From positions 20,772,466-20,836,465 of the forward strand of contig CM031601.1 in NCBI GenBank assembly GCA_018398815.1: a stretch of DNA of 64,000 nt. The letters are read 5' to 3'. Of this stretch, positions 1-43,070 are shown one piece after another. Position 1 is the stretch's first letter. Every line of letters begins with the position of its first letter. A model generated the notes under the pieces. That model did not search any database, was not told the origin of the DNA, and saw only the letters and a program-made list of their open reading frames with translations. Made by a program: the position numbers and the translations under genes. This stretch comes from Conus ventricosus (Eukaryota > Mollusca > Gastropoda > Neogastropoda > Conidae).

Positions 1-28894
<28,894 letters not shown>

Positions 28895-29740
28895 CAGGGG
28901 TACCGTACCTGTATTCCCACCCGTACACCTAGTTGTGAGCTGGGGTACCACACCTGTATACCCATCTGTACACCTTGCTGTGAGCTGGGGTACCACACGC
29001 CGTATACCCATCTGTACACCCAGCTTTGACCAGGGGTACCGCACACGTATATCCTATTTGTACACCTAGCTTTGACTTGGGGTCCATACCCGTTTTCCCA
29101 CCTTGACTTGGGGTTACATACCCGTTTTCCCACCTGTACACCTAGCTGGGAGCGGGTACCACATCCACGTACCCACCTGTCCACCTAGCCTTGACCTGGG
29201 TACCATATCCATGGCCCACCTGTGCAACCAATGTTGACCTGGTCTACCACGCCCATGTACCCGTCTCTACAACCCAGCTTTGACCTGGGGTACCACACCC
29301 ACATACTGCCCTATGCATCTGCTCTGGCTGGTGTAAGATACCTGCCTGTTCACCCAGCTCTGATCCGTTTCCAAGGATTCCGAATGACGATGTGTCTGCC
29401 CTGATGTGGGTCCATGCGGTCGGGCCGGACTGTTTACAACGTGAACCGAAAACCTGTGTCCGACCAGACCACGAATTTTATAGCTACCTTTTTTGTGTGT
29501 CCCAGACCACTATCTCCATGGCTACCGTTGTTTGCCCGCCTCACAACACAGAATTCATGGGTGTCCTTCGTGGACTTGACAACAGATATCAAGGATGTCC
29601 CGCTGTGTCGACCCGAACGCAATGCTCACGGGTACTTCTCTTTGCCGTCCTGATCACAGATTTCAGGGGTACCCTTCTTTGTCCAGGCGACCACCGATTG
29701 ACAAGGGAAAGTCACCTTCGCTGACCTTACCACAATCTTC

Positions 29741-30488
29741 GTGAACCAGAGCTGACGACGGTCGCCATGGGGAACTCATTTCATGGTGATCTGACTGCAT
29801 TCTTCGTGGGCATTCTTGTTTTTGACTTCCTGGACTGCTGCCACGTCTGCGGATCTTTTGTTGGTGCATCGCGGATCTTATCTATCAGGCAGCCAGGTAT
29901 GGCAGTGGACAACTCTGTCTCACTGGCCGATGGACTGGGCGTACAACATGGTAGGTGACGAGGATCGAAGGAACTCTTTCTGTGCTGTGGAATGGACTGC
30001 AGCATGATGTATCCTCCCACTTGATACCTGGCGCTGTTTTGGTGACACAGACGCTTTGGAGAGTGCCACTGGAGTTGGAGCTTCGCTCGTCAAGGTTTCC
30101 ATGCGTACATTAATTGTCTGTGTGGCCTCAAAGCTGACAATTTTGTTTGTTTGTTTTTACATAAACTCTGTGTGTGGTGTGTGTGTGTGTGTGTGTGTGT
30201 GTGTTGTGTGTGTGTGTGCGCGCGCGCGCGACATAGCTGACATATCTGCTTTAATTGTTGATGTGTACGCATGGCTAACATTCCGACATCATGTGCATCA
30301 GTTGTCTTTCTGAGCACGGCGTACCAAGCACCAAATAACGGTTGACGTGTTGCCTAAACGCTGACGTGGAGGAACTTCATTTTCTGCTTTAATCCACTCT
30401 TGGCGACTTGATCCATGACTTTCCCTGCTTTAATCATCAATGTATGGCTTTGTAATATAACAATGTAAGTCTTGTGGAAATGAACACA

Positions 30489-30538
<50 letters not shown>

Positions 30539-31536
30539 GAAAACTGAAACGACCAACGAACAATCCAAGTGTCCACTATCAACAGCGTGGGTTAGTGTCT
30601 TGGCCTGCGTCATCTTCATTGAGCTACGTGTGTTCGGAAATTTGTCAATAATTTAATGATAACGGCATCTCCAGCTCAAACATGACAAAACTGTCTCATT
30701 TTGGCAACTATTTTCGTTAGCATTTTCTCAGACAATGCCATGTTCAACAGAAGCATTACAAAACTACAGTTACACTGTCACAGCTATTGTGTTCAAAGTT
30801 TTATCAACCGGTGCCGTTTTCTACAGAAAGCATCACAAAACTGTAGTCACACTCTTGCAACTAACTACTGTGTTCAGAGTTCTTTCAACCAATGCCATGT
30901 TCAACAATAGCAGCATTACAAAACTACGATTTAACTGTAATAACTGTTGAACTCAAGAGTTTCTGCGACCAAGATCATGTCCAAAAGAAGCATTAGAAAG
31001 TTTTGCAAGCGTACTTGCAACTATCGTAGTACCATAATCCAAGCAAGTATTTTTACAAGGAAAGTTAGCTTACTGTTATTTCAATATGTTGCATGTTTAC
31101 AGGAAGGTTAACTACGGTTATTTTAATGTTCTCATGTTTACTGAAACTGAAACTGTATGTTTACAGGAAAGTGGACTTACGATTATTGCAATATTTTGGT
31201 GCGAGTGTCAAGAATCGTTTTTCAACCCAAACCGAGTTTTTTTTAACGTCACCTGTATACTTTTTAATGACTGATAATGACACGTGGACAAAGTGTTTGT
31301 GTCGTGGCTATGAGGTCGAAAATCATTGTCATTGCTACATGATAATTTTCGTAACCATCTTGATGTAAGATTTGGGAGGGCGGCCCTGGTTTGGCGTATT
31401 ATCAACAAAAATCAAAACTTTGGGTAGTCGTGTGTTCTTATCGGTTAAAAAGCTGTCACGTTGTGTCTAGTAATGTGTTGATAGTTTTGATTGTGATGTT
31501 TGTGCTGGTAGCAGAATATTATGGTCCAGAAATAAC

Positions 31537-31604
<68 letters not shown>

Positions 31605-31685
31605 TTCACAAACACGTTATTTTTGTGGTTTCTAGCTTTTAAAATCAACAGTTTAATATCATCATCACCACCAGTGTTACACAAC
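29741..31685 (+). other. No gene recognised; short tracts and a decayed repeat
   Basis: (TG)n/(CG)n at 30173-30231, (CA)n at 30487-30537, (GA)n at 31541-31599. 30690-31010 has about four copies of an 85-bp unit (GCATTACAAAACTACAGTTA, TTCAACCAATGCCATGTTCA). 31070-31180 has a shorter unit with GTTTACAGGAAAGT. No exon is supported. Confidence 0.6.
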
Positions 31686-31689
31686 AGCA

Positions 31690-34450
31690 TAGTGTCTATC
31701 TGTTATTTATGTAATAATGACCATCACCTGCTTTACACCAGGGCATTGTGTTTGTTGTCGTGATGACAGTCATCACCAGGTTACACCATAACATTGTGTG
31801 TGTTGTCTTAATGACAATCGTCATCACCAGTGTAACATATAGCATGGTGTATGTCGTACGTCTTAGTTACTATCATCATAACCAGTGTTACACATAACAT
31901 TATTTCCCTCTGTTGTCTTTGTGACTATCGCCTTCGCCAACATTGCGCATGGCATTATGTCTGTCTGTTGTCCCAGTGACAATGATCACCAACAGTGTTA
32001 CACCATAGCATTACATCTGTCTGTCTGTTGTCCCAGTGACCATGATCATCACCAGTGTTACACCATAGCATTACATCTGTCTGTCTGTTGTCCCAGTGAC
32101 AATCATCATCACCAGTGTTACACCATAGCATTACATCTGTCTGTCTGTTGTCCCAGTGACAATGATCACCAACAGTGTTACACCATAGCATTACATCTGT
32201 CTGTCTGTTGTCCCAGTGACAATGATCACCAACAGTGTTACACCATAGCATTACATCTGTCTGTCTGTTGTCCCAGTGACAATGATCACCAACAGTGTTA
32301 CACCATAGCATTACATCTGTCTGTCTGTTGTCCCAGTGACAATGATCACCAACAGTGTTACACCATAGCATTACATCTGTCTGTCTGTTGTCTCAGTGAC
32401 AATGATCACCAACAGTGTTACACCATAGCATTACATCTGTCTGTCTGTTGTCCCAGTGACAATGATCACCAACAGTGTTACACCATAGCATTACATCTGT
32501 CTGTCTGTTGTCCCAGTGACAATCATCATCACCAGTGTTACCCAGGCATTATGTCTGTCGTCTTAATGATAATCGTCATCATCAGTGTTACATTGTGTGT
32601 TATGTCTATCTGTCGTCTTAATGATAATCGTCATCATCAGTTTACATACATTGTGCATTATGTCTGTCTGTCGTCTTAATGATATTCGTCATCATCAGTG
32701 TTATATTGTGCATTATGTCTGTCTGTCGTCTTAATGATAATCGTCATCATCAGTGTTATGTTGTGTATTATGTCTGTCTGTCGTCGTCCTAATGATAATC
32801 GTCATCATCAGTGTTACATTGTGCATTATGTCTGTCTGTCGTCTTAATGACAATCGTCATCATCAGTGTTACATTGTGCATTATGTCTGTCTGTCGTCTT
32901 AATGATAATCGTCATCATCAGTGTTACATTGTGCATTATGTCTGTCTGTCGTCCTAATGATAATCGTCATCATCAGTGTTACATACATTGTGCATTATGT
33001 CTGTCTGTCGTCTTAATGATAATCGTCATTATCAGTGTTACATTATGCATTATGTCTGTCTGTCGTCTTAATGATAATCGTCATCATCAGTTTTACATAC
33101 ATTGTGCATTATGTCTGTCTGTCGTCTTAATGATAATCGTCATTATCAGTGTTACATTATGCATTACGTCTGTCTGTCGTCTTAATGATAAGCGTCATCA
33201 TCGGTGTTACATCATGGTACTGTGTCTGTATCAGTTATTGGATCACTGGAGCACCAAAGGCGATGATTTTTTCCCCTAAGGCCGAAATTCACCTCTTCAT
33301 TTTTTGGTGCATCACACTGTCCTCTTCATCTGCAAAAAAAAAAAAAAAAAAAAGCGGAAAGAAAAACAAAACAAAACAAAAAAACAACAATAATTTCCAC
33401 TACTAGCTTTTTTCTCTTTTTCTCCAACCAGTCTCTTTCACTCCATGCATAGTCTGTATGTTCTTTTACTCTCTGTGTTATCTTATGACAATTGGCATCA
33501 CCAGTGTTACACCATAGCATTGTGCCTGTCTGTCTGTTGTCTTAGTGACAATGATCATCACCAGTGTTACACTATCGTATTGTGTCTGTCTGTTGTCTCA
33601 TGACAGTTGTCATTAGCAATGTTACACCATAGTATTGTGTCTGTCTGTCTGTTGTCTCGACAGTTGTCATTAGCAATGTTACACCATAGTATTGTGTCTG
33701 TCTGTCTGTTGTCTCGACAGTTGTCATTAGCAATGTTACACCATAGTATTGTGCCTGTCTGTCTGTTGTCTCATGACAGTTGTCATTAGCAGTGTTACAC
33801 ATGGCATTAAGTTGTCCCAGTGACAATCATCATCACCAGTGTTACCCATGGTTTTATGCCTGTCTGTCGTTTTAATTATAATCGTCATCACCAGTGTTAC
33901 ACTTGACATTATGTCTGTCTACTGTCTTAATGATAATCGTCATCATCAATGTTACACTTGGCATTACGTCTTCTGTTGTTTTTAATGACAACCTTGATCG
34001 TTCGTGTTACACATGGCATTTTGTCTTCTTGATGACAATCATCATCACCAGAGTTACACCATAGCATCATGTCTGTCTGTTGTTTAAATGACAACCGTCA
34101 TAGTGAGTGTTACATGTGGCTTTAAGTTGTCTGTTGTCTTTGTGACCATCATCACCCACAGTTACACCATAGCATTGCGTCTGTCTGCAGTCTTCATGGC
34201 ACTGTCATCGCCAGTGTTACATATGGCATTACACCTGTTTGTTGTCTTAATGATAACCGTCACCGTCAGTGTTACAGCTGGCCTTATGTTGTCTTTTGTC
34301 TTTGTGGCCATCATCACGCACTGTTACACCATAGCTTTGTGTCTGTCAGTTATCTTCATGCCATTGTCATCGTCAGTGTTACATATGGCATTACATCTGT
34401 TTGTCGTCTTAATGACAACCATGCTCACCAAGTGTTACACCACAGCATTC
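31690..34450 (+). repeat. 60-bp minisatellite, several subfamilies
   Basis: Best block 31965-32540: nine almost identical 60-bp units (TCTGTCTGTTGTCCCAGTGA, CAATGATCACCAACAGTGTT, ACACCATAGCATTACATCTG). 32550-33220 has a shorter TTAATGATAATCGTCATCAT form; 33490-33800 and 33810-34450 are further forms. Because 60 is a multiple of 3 the good block stays open for 264 codons, but the peptide is only the repeat. A run of 19 A lies at 33335-33353. Confidence 0.92.
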
Positions 34451-34739
34451 TATGTGTGTTGTCACGTTAGTAGCAAAGAAGCTCACTCATTGAACTCCAG
34501 CAGGGAGATACACACTCCATGCCAGGCTAACCATTTCACACAGAACGCTGAAGTATGGCGTGTCCAAGATGGGTCCTAGACGTCAGACGTAAGGAAAGGA
34601 GTGTGTGCGTACGAATGCGTGACACTGAGCGCTTTCTTCATCCTGCCAATATGTAATGAAAACGGAGAGTGCAGGCTAATAAATGAAATTTCCTAAACCA
34701 GACACCCGGTATTTTCTTCTCCTGCCCGTGGACAACCCT

Positions 34740-35710
34740 GTCTTTTTCTCATGATTTATGGTGTGAGTGGGTTGTGTTTATCATGGATCATTGTGTGAGT
34801 GGGATATTTATTAATGATTATGGTGTGTTGGTGGTGACTGTGTGTATCTATCATGGATCATGACGTGTTAGTTGCGATGAACGTGTATGGGTTTTGTGTT
34901 TATCATAAAATATTTTGTGAGGATTGCTATGTCGTCAGTGTGATTTTCATGGATTTTAACGTGTTAGTGGTTGTGTTAATGAGGAATCATGGTGTGTATG
35001 TAAATATGTTGTCGACATTATTTTTTATTGTACATGGCCCGCATCTCTATTTTGGTGTATGGTTTACATGTTTATGTTGTCAACGTTTTTATTATGGATG
35101 ATGGTATGTGATGGTATGTTTTTTATTTATGTGTGTATTATGGACTATGGGGTGTAGTTTTGTTATCAACAAGTTTATCGTTGATTATGTGGTGTACATG
35201 GTAGGCTATTTTGTCAGCGTGTTTGCCTTGTGTTTGTTATATTTTGTATAATTAATCGTGTCAACGTTTTTATTGAAAAATATGGTTTGTATATTGTTAT
35301 GTTGTCAACATGTGTATCATGGATCAAAGAGTGAATTAGTTACTTTAGTCAACATGTTTATTGTCGAGTATGGTGTGCTGTGTTTTGCATGTTTCTTTAG
35401 TGGATTATGTTGTGTATGTGATTATGTTATCAGCGTGCTTATTGTGAATTATAGTGTGTATGCGATTATGTTGCGAGTGTGGTTTTGTTGTGCAGTGTTT
35501 ATGTGGTCAGGTTGTCAACGCGTTTACCATGCATTTTGGTGCGTGTCTAGTTGTGTTATGATGCCAGCGAATTTGTCTCATTGGTTACGGTATGTGGTTA
35601 TGTTGTGAACGTGTTTTGTGGACTATTCATATGGTGTGTTTTGGATTATGTTATCACCGTGTTTAATGTCGTTTGCCGCGTGTGTATGGTTGTTTCCATC
35701 TCGATTACGG
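34740..35710 (+). repeat. Decayed minisatellite of about 45 bp
   Basis: Drifting units like TGGATTATGGTGTGTATG, TGGTTATGTTGTCAACGTG, TTTATCA, about 20 copies of low mutual identity. 34460-34735 before it is plain sequence without a feature. Confidence 0.72.
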
Positions 35711-35737
35711 TGTGTAATGATGATGATGATGATAAAG

Positions 35738-35970
<233 letters not shown>

Positions 35971-36719
35971 TCACTCCCACAAGACACACTGGGGGGAACT
36001 AGGTTGTAAATAGCGTGAACGTGAACTTACAACCATACGTGTCCACATCCAATTTCGTACAGTGACGTAAGAAATATCTCAACATGCAGCGAGAAGCGAT
36101 TGAAGTGTTACCGACAATGTTTCATGACGTGATTTCTGACTTTAAAGGCTTTTCAAAGGAACCAAAGAGAGACAGTTCCCCGCCATTTGTGCAGTTGTTT
36201 TTTTTTTGTGTTTCTTTCTTTTGTGCTGAAGATCATTTCGGAAGCCATTCGAACGGTTTATCATTTTTTTTTTTGCGACACTCCAACGTGCACCGGAGTG
36301 CGGCCATCATACATACAACGGTGAATCAATGACAGAATGGTTTACTGGGTAAAGGGCTTGTTCGCATCAGCATGGACATTCTTCTTACTCATTGAACCCA
36401 AGGTGAAGGACCAGAAGAAAGAAGCCAGAGTGCCCTTTCCTCTGCTCACTGTTGCTCTGAAAAGTGAAAGATGAGTTTGTTGTGCAGTTCACATGCACAC
36501 TTCCCTTGTGTCCTCCGTAACATTCCACTCACTACGACCATTCCTGAATGTGAAATTGTTGATGTCCTCTTGTTCCTCTAATGTACTTAATTAATGATGC
36601 CACCCCGCCGCCTCTCCATTCCCAGAAATCTCACCAGAATATTTGAGTATAAATATTGGTTTATGCCTTAACATTCCCCCCCCCCCCCACCCTTTCTCTC
36701 TCTCTCTCTGTCTTGTGCA

Positions 36720-38490
36720 GCTTTAAATTTTGCCTTCTAAAATGTAGTTACAAATTGACACCTTTTCAAATTATGCAATTATAAATGTTCTCCCGTCAGC
36801 TGTGCAGTTATGAATCTACTCCTGTCAAAATATGTGTACATTTAATCTTGCCCCTGCTAGAATAACGCAGTGGTAAATCTTCTCCCTACCAGAAAATATA
36901 GTTATAAATCTTGCCATTGCCAGAATATGCTATCATGAACTTCGCTTTGCTAGAATATGCAGTTACAGATCTTGTCGAGTCAAAAGACGCGCTTGAATAA
37001 ACTTCACCCCGCAAGAACACGCCGTTCATAGTCATGCTACCAGATTATGCAGTTGTTAACTTGCGCCCGTCAGAATATGCAGTTGTAAATCTTGCCGTAT
37101 CCGAACATGCATATATAAACTTTTCCACTGTCAGGAATTTGCCGTTATAAATCTTCTACCCGATGGAATTTGCAGTTACAAATCTTACCCTTGGCAGAGT
37201 TGACGGTTACAAATTTTGCCACTGTCAGAATGTGCAATCATCAGCCTGGCCCGTCAGAATATGCAGGTGTAAATCTTTCCCTGTCAGAATATGCAGGTGT
37301 AAATCTTTCCCTGTCATAATATGCAGTTATAAATCTTTCCCTGTCAGAATATGCAGTTATAAATCTTGCCACTGTCAGAATATGCAGTTATAAATCTTCC
37401 TTGTCAGAATATGCAGTTATAAATCTTTCCCTGTCAGAATATGCAGTTATAAATCTTTCCCTGTCAGAATATGCAGTTATAAATATTTCCCTGTCAGAAT
37501 ATGCAGTTATAAATCTTTCCCTGTCAAAATACGCAGTTTTAAATCTTTCCTGTCAGAATGTGCAGTTGTAAATCTTTCCCTGTCAGATTATGCAGTTGTA
37601 AATTTTTCCCTGTCAGATTATGCAGTTATGAATCTTTCCGTCAGATTATGCAGTTATAAATCGTTCCCTGTCAGAATGTGCAGTTAAAATCTTGCCACTG
37701 TCAGAATGTGCAGCTATGAATCTTTCTCTGTCAGAATATGCATTATAAATCTTGCCACTGTCAGAATATGCAGTTGTAAATCTTTCCCTGTCAGAATATG
37801 CAGTTTTAAATCTTTTCCTGTCAGAATACGCACTTGTAAATCTTTCCCTGACAGAATATTCAGTTATTAATCTTTCCCATGTAGTTTTAAATCTTTCCCT
37901 GTCAGAATATGCAGTTGTCAATCTTTTCTTGCCTGAATATGCAATTATTTTATCATTCCCCGTTAGAATATGCAGTCATGAATCTTTCCTGTTAGAATAT
38001 GCAGTTGTAAACCATTCCCTGGCAGAATATGCAGTTATCAGTCTTTCCCTGTCAGAACATGCTGTTTTCAATCTTGCCACTGTCAGAATGTGCAGTTATT
38101 AATCTTTTCTGCAGTTTTTAATCTTGCCCACTGTCAAAATGTGCAGTTATGTGTCTTGCCTTTGCCAGTTTGTGCTGTCATAAATCTTTCCTCTGTCAGA
38201 ATGTGCACTTATAAAACTTGTCCTTGTCAGAATGCGCAGTTATATTGCCTTTTTCTCAGAATGTACGTTACAAATGTTACCCTTGTTAGAAAGTTGTCCT
38301 GTCGGAATACGTGGTTATAAATGTGGTTTGTTGCTCTCAGAATGTACTGCTATAAATATTGCCCTTGTCGGAATGCAAAGTTATAAACCTTCCCTTAGCA
38401 GATGTGCAGTTATAAAACCTCTCTCTCTCCCCCCCCCCCCCTCTCTCTCTCCCTCCCCGCTGTCAGACGTGCAGTCATAAATCTTATGAA
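36720..38490 (+). repeat. 30-bp minisatellite with acceptor-like units
   Basis: Unit CCCTGTCAGAATATGCAGTT plus ATAAATCTTT, about 55 copies; the core 37250-37680 is well conserved and the flanks drift. Across unit borders each copy reads AATCTTTCCCTGTCAG|AATATGCAG, a good 3' splice-site match. The 5' edge follows CTCTCTGTCTTGTGCAG at 36704-36720. Unlike CRISPR, there are no spacers. Confidence 0.9.
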
Positions 38491-38699
38491 AAATGATAAA
38501 CAATGGCTGCACACTGTCCCGGTCAGAATGGCCAACTTATCAATGTTTTTCTCCTATTTGGAATACGCAGTTATTGCTCGTAGTGCATGCTCCCTCCATA
38601 TGGGAAATCTGCATCGCAGTCAGTTCCGTCAAACCAGATCAGAGGGTAGGATAGGATAATGTTGCTTATAGCCCAGCCGACCGCAAAGGGCCACATCAG

Positions 38700-41150
38700 G
38701 CTGAGATCAGAGGGTGGTTACAACAGACAATGGTGTGTATCAGATTGACCAGGGGGTTGTTATTGGACACGACGTGGTGACGGTTGACATCAGTGTCCAT
38801 CAGACTGATTGGGGGTGGGTGGGTGTCATCAGTAGAGTGACAGATTGTTGTTGTTGTCGTACCCTGGCTAAAAGACTTCAGGGATCATCCAAACAGCCGA
38901 AGTACTTGAACACTATGGTAAAAATGCATCAGCTGGGGATGAGAACATTACGTGTGTGACCGTTTTTGATTACCCCGCCACATGGGCAGCCACACTCCGA
39001 CTTCGGGGATTGCGTAAACTGATAATGTTATGCTAGGAGCTTGTCACGACTGAAGACAATCCCCGCATAACTATACTGAGCGTAACAACATTTTGAAGTA
39101 GCCTTGGCGTTCTAGCCTATGTCAATTGGTCTGACACAGCCTTAAGCCAAGGCGGAGAGCGACAGATGATGTCAGCGTCTATCAGATTGATCGGGGGGTG
39201 GGGGTATCATCATTAGACGTTAAACACAGCTACAGATGTCGTCAGTGTCTATCAGACTGATCAGGAAGGTATCTGGTAGGAGTGGATTGGAGGTGATGAT
39301 GGTCATCATTGGACGTGGCAACTACAGCTGACATTAATCAAAACACAAGCAAACACACGCAATCACACAACACAACACTCACACACATTCAGTATAACGG
39401 TTATTTAATACGGCAATACAAAACTAGAATTTTCGCCAAATATGTCTTCTTTTTCTTCTTCAGAAATGACATCGCAATACCTGATATTAAACAAAACATG
39501 CCAAATGTACCACAAATGGCCGGCAGCTGAAGAATCAATGTCTGTATGACGAATCAGGAGGTACTCGTTGGACATGACACGGTGGCAGCTGACATCAGTG
39601 TCTGTCAGACTGTTAAGGGGATAATTGTTGAACATGACACAGTGACAACTGATATCAGTGTCAGTGTGACTGATCAGGGGTAATTGTTGAACATGACACA
39701 GTGACAACCGATATCAGTGTCAGTGTGACTGATCAGGGGGTAATTGTTGAACACGACACAGTGACAACTGATATCAGTGTCTGTCAGACTGATCAGGGGT
39801 AATTGTTGAACATGACACAGTGACAACTGATATCAGTGTCTGTGTGACGGATCAGGGGGTAATTGTTGGACATGACACAGTGACAACTGATATCAGTGTC
39901 TGTGTGACGGATCAGGGGATAATTGTTGGACATGACAACTGAAATCAGCGTCTGTGTGACTGATCAGGGGGTAATTGTTGAACATGACACAGTGACAACT
40001 GACATCAGTGTCTGTGTGACTGATCAGGGGATAATTGTTGGACATGACACGGTGACAACTGACATCAGTGTCTGTGTGACTGATCAGGGGATAATTGTTG
40101 GACATGACACGGTGACAACTGACATCAGTGTCTGTGTGACTGATCAGGGGATAATTGTTGGACATGACACAGTGACAACTGATATCAGTGTCTGTGTGAC
40201 TGATCAGGGGATAATTGTTGGACATGACACGGTGACAACTGATATCAGTGTCTGTGTGACTGATCGGGGAAAATTGTTGGACATGACACGGTGACAACTG
40301 ATATCGGTGTCTGTGTGACGGATCAGGGGATAATTGTTGGACATGACACGGTGACAACTGATATCAGTGTCTGTGTGACTGATCAGGGGTAATTGTTGAA
40401 CATGACACGTGACAACTGATATCAGTGTCTGTGTGACTGATCGGGGGAAAATTGTTGGACATGACACAGTGACAACTGATATCAGTGTCAGACTGATCAT
40501 GGGATAGTTGTTGGACATGACACGGTGACAACTGATATCAGTGTCTGTGTGACTGATCGGGGGATAATTGTAGGACATGACACAGTGACAACCGATGTCA
40601 GTGTCTGTGTGACTGATCAGGGGATAATTGTAGGACATGACACGGTGACAACTGACATCAGTGTCTGTGTGACTGATCGGCGTTAATTGTAGGACATGAC
40701 ACGGTGACAACTGATATCAGTGTCTGTGTGACTGATCGGGGTAATTGTAGGACATGACACGGTGACAACTGATATCAGTGTCTGTGTGACGATCAGGGGT
40801 AATTGTTGGACATGACAACTGATATCAGTGTCTGTGTGACTGATCAGGGATAATTGTAGGACACGACACGGTGACAACTGATATCAGTGTCTGTGTGACG
40901 GATCAGGGGTAATTGTTGGACATGACAACTGATATCAGTATCAGACTGATCAGGGGTAATGATAGGAAATGACACAATGACGACCGATGTCAGTATCAGA
41001 CTGATCAGGGGGTAATGATAGGAAATGACACAACGACAACTGATATCGTGTCTGTCAGACTGATCAGGAGGCAATCACTGGACATGACACGGTGACAGCG
41101 GATATCAGTGTCTGTGTGGCTGATCACAGGGACACGACGAAATGGCGACT
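38700..41150 (+). repeat. 60-bp minisatellite
   Basis: Unit GTGACTGATCAGGGGATAAT, TGTTGGACATGACACGGTGA, CAACTGATATCAGTGTCTGT; about 30 units between 39540 and 41130 with 54-61 bp length variants, and scattered decayed units from 38700. GATATC lies at the centre of a CAACTGATATCAGTGT near-palindrome in each unit. A SINE fragment lies at 38945-39012; 39010-39160 and 39310-39535 are plain. Confidence 0.92.
38945..39012 (-). mobile_element. SINE 3'-end fragment, same family as 14.05-14.39 kb
   Basis: The minus strand reads CCCCGAAGTCGGAGTGTGGC, TGCCCATGTGGCGGGGTAAT, then AAAAACGGTCACACACGTAA. It matches the end block of the 14-kb SINE with a few substitutions. The tRNA-like head is absent, so this is a truncated copy or an independent use of the same 3' domain. 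It sits between degenerate units of the 60-bp array. Confidence 0.6.
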
Positions 41151-41579
41151 GAATTAATTGTCTGTCAGGTTGAACATGATGGTAATAGCTGATACCACAA
41201 ACACACACTGGCAGGTTTTGTTTGAAGTTAAGTGATATCGCCACTGTGGTGACTGGTTCTCCGTGCTTCACGCAGAGGAGGACGGGAAAGTTATAGTTAT
41301 ATTACGTGATGAAACACAGTGCAATGGTATATTATACAAGTCATGATTCTGTACAATACACTACCCCTCAGACCATGCACTACAATGTAATGCAGCTCGA
41401 GGTAAGACGATGAAACACACACACACACCACACACACACACACACACCACACACACACACACACACACAATTAAATGCAACGCAATATCAAAGGAAGCAA
41501 ATCAATATTTTACAATTCACTGCAGCAAAAAACAATCAATTCAGTGTAATACTATTTGATACAGTAGAGTGAGGATGAT

Positions 41580-41622
<43 letters not shown>

Positions 41623-42267
41623 GCGCGCGCGTGCGTGTGCGTGTGTGGCTGGCCCAGTTTGTTAGGATCTTATTTTCAATATGTATATATATATTTTGAC
41701 AGTTTTCTGACAACAGTACGTTTTTGTAGTAAAGTTTCTACAGGCCAAACAAAGGACAACAATTTAATACATCAACACTATTAGCTTGTATTGTTTTCCT
41801 CTTTCCCGTTACTGTGCAGTGCGACTTGTGATTGAAATTATTGACCTTGTTCAAAATTCTACGTGAATTCTGCGCTCAGACGGTCGGAATAAATGTTCGG
41901 ACGTCGGAATAAATGTTTGTTATTAATGCAAACATCGGAATTAGGATCATTCCATATCTTCAAAAACATCTTGCGTGATATTTGTACTGTGATATCTTGC
42001 TCATCAACGTCATGTTTTGTGTTTTGGTGAACCCTTCTTTTTGTTTTTTGTCTATAGTCTTTTGACCGTGAAAACCATTTTGGTCTTTTACATTCAGATG
42101 CACCAAAAACACGCACAGTGGACTGTGAGTGAATGAAAAGTAATCAATTCATTGAATGTATAAGTAAGGAATTATTATATCATCATAGATTGTATTTTGT
42201 AACTGCGCTGACCATATGAAATAAATATATGCTTGTTGCTTATATACTAAAGTGTGCCTCTGTGTGG

Positions 42268-42307
<40 letters not shown>

Positions 42308-42369
42308 GATGTGGATGTTAATGTGTGCGTGAGTGTGAGCGAGTGTGGTGTGTGTGTGTGTGTGTGGGT

Positions 42370-42409
<40 letters not shown>

Positions 42410-42529
42410 GTGCATGCGTGTGTGTGTGTGGGTGGCGAGTGCGTGCGTGCGTACACGTTTATTTGGCGTCTTTTCGAAGTAACGTCTGCTTAAATGGATC
42501 CCACAATTCTTTGGCGTGATGGGTTTATA

Positions 42530-42560
<31 letters not shown>

Positions 42561-43019
42561 AATATATGAATTATGACACAATAAATTTAAAGACAAAAAG
42601 GGGCATAAAACCCTCGGCGATTTCTTATTTCTCAACTACTCAGACGAACTGCTGTAGTTGAACATTAACGTGAACTCCTACCAAGACTTCTGAGAAGCGA
42701 GTGGTCAGAATTAGGGACACTACAATCTCTTTCAGAACAGGCACTTATGGACAATGTCTCAGACGTATACTGTGTTGATGCCGGACGTTGGTACAACATA
42801 GGGAAAGGTTTCCTTGGTCTCTTCATCCTCCCCACTCCCTTTCCCTGAAACAGCCTCTTTCTGTCAGTTTAGTGGAAAAGGATATTATACTCTAAACAGC
42901 CCTGGGAATGTAGAGCGTAATTCAATTTCAATATAGCTGAACTGTAATATTTGACAGAAGAATCGTGTGTACTTGGAGAAGGGCGTTTAAACGTTTTCTT
43001 TTTAAAGGAAACCTTTTGC

Positions 43020-43070
<51 letters not shown>

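Noticed and set aside
29767..29958. Small frames around 29.7-30.1 kb
   Set aside because: Overlapping open frames on both strands with no protein-like pattern or splice support.
31885..32679. A 264-codon open frame of 20-residue repeats
   Set aside because: Product of the 60-bp minisatellite; both strands stay open and the sequence is simply the repeat translated.
34088..34579. 163-codon frame ending in EVWRVQDGS
   Set aside because: Mostly decayed 60-bp array; the tail is short and without splice support, though TAATAAATG at 34659 could mimic a poly(A) signal.
36720..38490. CRISPR-like regular 30-bp repeats
   Set aside because: Units are contiguous without spacers, in animal DNA, and drift like a minisatellite.
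41265..41348. Possible exon after TTCACGCAG (frame EEDGKVIVILRDETQ)
   Set aside because: The acceptor is fair, but no donor in phase and no recognisable protein.
41859..42116. 85-codon minus-strand frame (CKRPKWFSRSKDYRQKTK)
   Set aside because: AT-rich, no splice sites and no recognised homology; contains small internal duplications.
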